Assembly: GCF_032854445.1 (NCBI RefSeq)
Contig: NC_088299.1
Location: 12,021,608 to 12,085,607 of the forward strand
Length of the DNA: 64,000 nucleotides
Direction: 5' to 3'
From: Liolophura sinensis
Lineage: Eukaryota; Mollusca; Polyplacophora; Chitonida; Chitonidae
How positions within the stretch are numbered: position 1 is the stretch's first letter; each line of letters starts with the position of its first letter. Of this stretch, positions 63,581 to 64,000 are shown one piece after another. The translations under genes and the position numbers were made by a program. The notes under the pieces are model-generated. The model saw only the letters and a list, made by a program, of their open reading frames with translations. It made no database searches and was not told the DNA's origin.

Positions 63581-63785
63581 CTGTTACCAGTTAACAGACA
63601 TGAAGAAGAAGAGTTGTTTTATTCGAGTTTTACTCAGCACAAATTAATCAAGGGAGATTACTGGGATAGAGAAGATAGAGGAGATCAGGTGTTGGGACCC
63701 CACCCTCCAAATACATGACAAACGCCCTACCACGTAGTTCCGACCCAATTATACCTGAACAGTGTATATTTAGGGTTATTATATG

Positions 63786-63786
<1 letters not shown>

Positions 63787-63818
<32 letters not shown>

Positions 63819-63820
63819 TT
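63787..63820. repeat. (AAT)n microsatellite
   Basis: About eleven AAT units, near the window end. Confidence 0.97.
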
Positions 63821-63891
63821 ATGATGTATGTATACAATGTCATTATATGTACGATGAAGTATGTATGCAGTGTCATTATATGTACGATGAG

Positions 63892-64000
63892 GGGCCTCCG
63901 TGTTTCAGTTGGTTAGCACGTTAGCGCAGCGTAATGACCCGGAAGCCTCTCACCAATGCGGTCGCTGTGGGTTCAAGTTCAGCTCATGCTGGCTTCCTTT
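63892..64000 (+). mobile_element. SINE family A, head, cut by window end
   Basis: GGGGCCTCCGTGTTTCAG, then GTGGGTTCAAGTTC (B box), continuing into the body past the window end. Confidence 0.85.

Overview
This is eukaryotic nuclear DNA from an invertebrate animal, most likely a mollusc or a close lophotrochozoan relative. The basis is: genes split into many small exons with GT..AG introns; AT-rich introns full of short retroposons; a tRNA-headed SINE with an (AAAT)n tail, of a type I associate with mollusc genomes, present in about 20 full or partial copies on both strands; and tandem minisatellites in introns. Nothing prokaryotic is present (no operons, CRISPR arrays or Shine-Dalgarno-led genes). 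The species assignment is inference.

Three protein-coding genes can be assembled exon by exon. (1) 511-14939, plus strand: mitochondrial arginyl-tRNA synthetase (RARS2), 18 exons to the stop; the first exon (start codon and targeting peptide) is not identified and is probably left of the window. (2) 45838-19368, minus strand: a complete 11-exon secreted M14 procarboxypeptidase of 422 residues, with signal peptide, propeptide ending in RSKR, all zinc and catalytic residues, and the Asp that gives B-type (Lys/Arg) specificity. (3) 63580-57966, minus strand: the 3' part of a gene whose product has a DUF4476-like domain, a His-rich linker, a glycine-zipper-like hydrophobic segment and a Tyr-Pro-Gly-rich C-terminus; its last exon shows several apparent frame changes.

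RARS2 and the carboxypeptidase converge on a 4.4-kb spacer (14940-19367) with a 73-bp minisatellite and a SINE. The carboxypeptidase introns (19.6-45.7 kb) hold a decayed LINE in opposite orientation, a ~48-bp GATA-motif-rich array, 30-bp and 97-bp minisatellites, a palindromic MITE, a possible DNA transposon with inverted subterminal motifs, and SINEs. From 45.8 to 57.9 kb I recognise no gene; it has microsatellites, a ~105-bp G-rich repeat, MITE and SINE copies, and one orphan TATA/initiator/GATA promoter-like site at 52.7 kb. An intron of gene 3 holds 14 nearly identical copies of a 120-bp repeat.

The three genes are not an evident functional unit: mitochondrial translation, extracellular proteolysis and a structural-looking repeat protein. 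I found no convincing new multi-gene system. The best leads are the GATA array inside the carboxypeptidase gene, the unusual domain layout and broken frame of the DUF4476-like gene, and several repeat families I cannot name.
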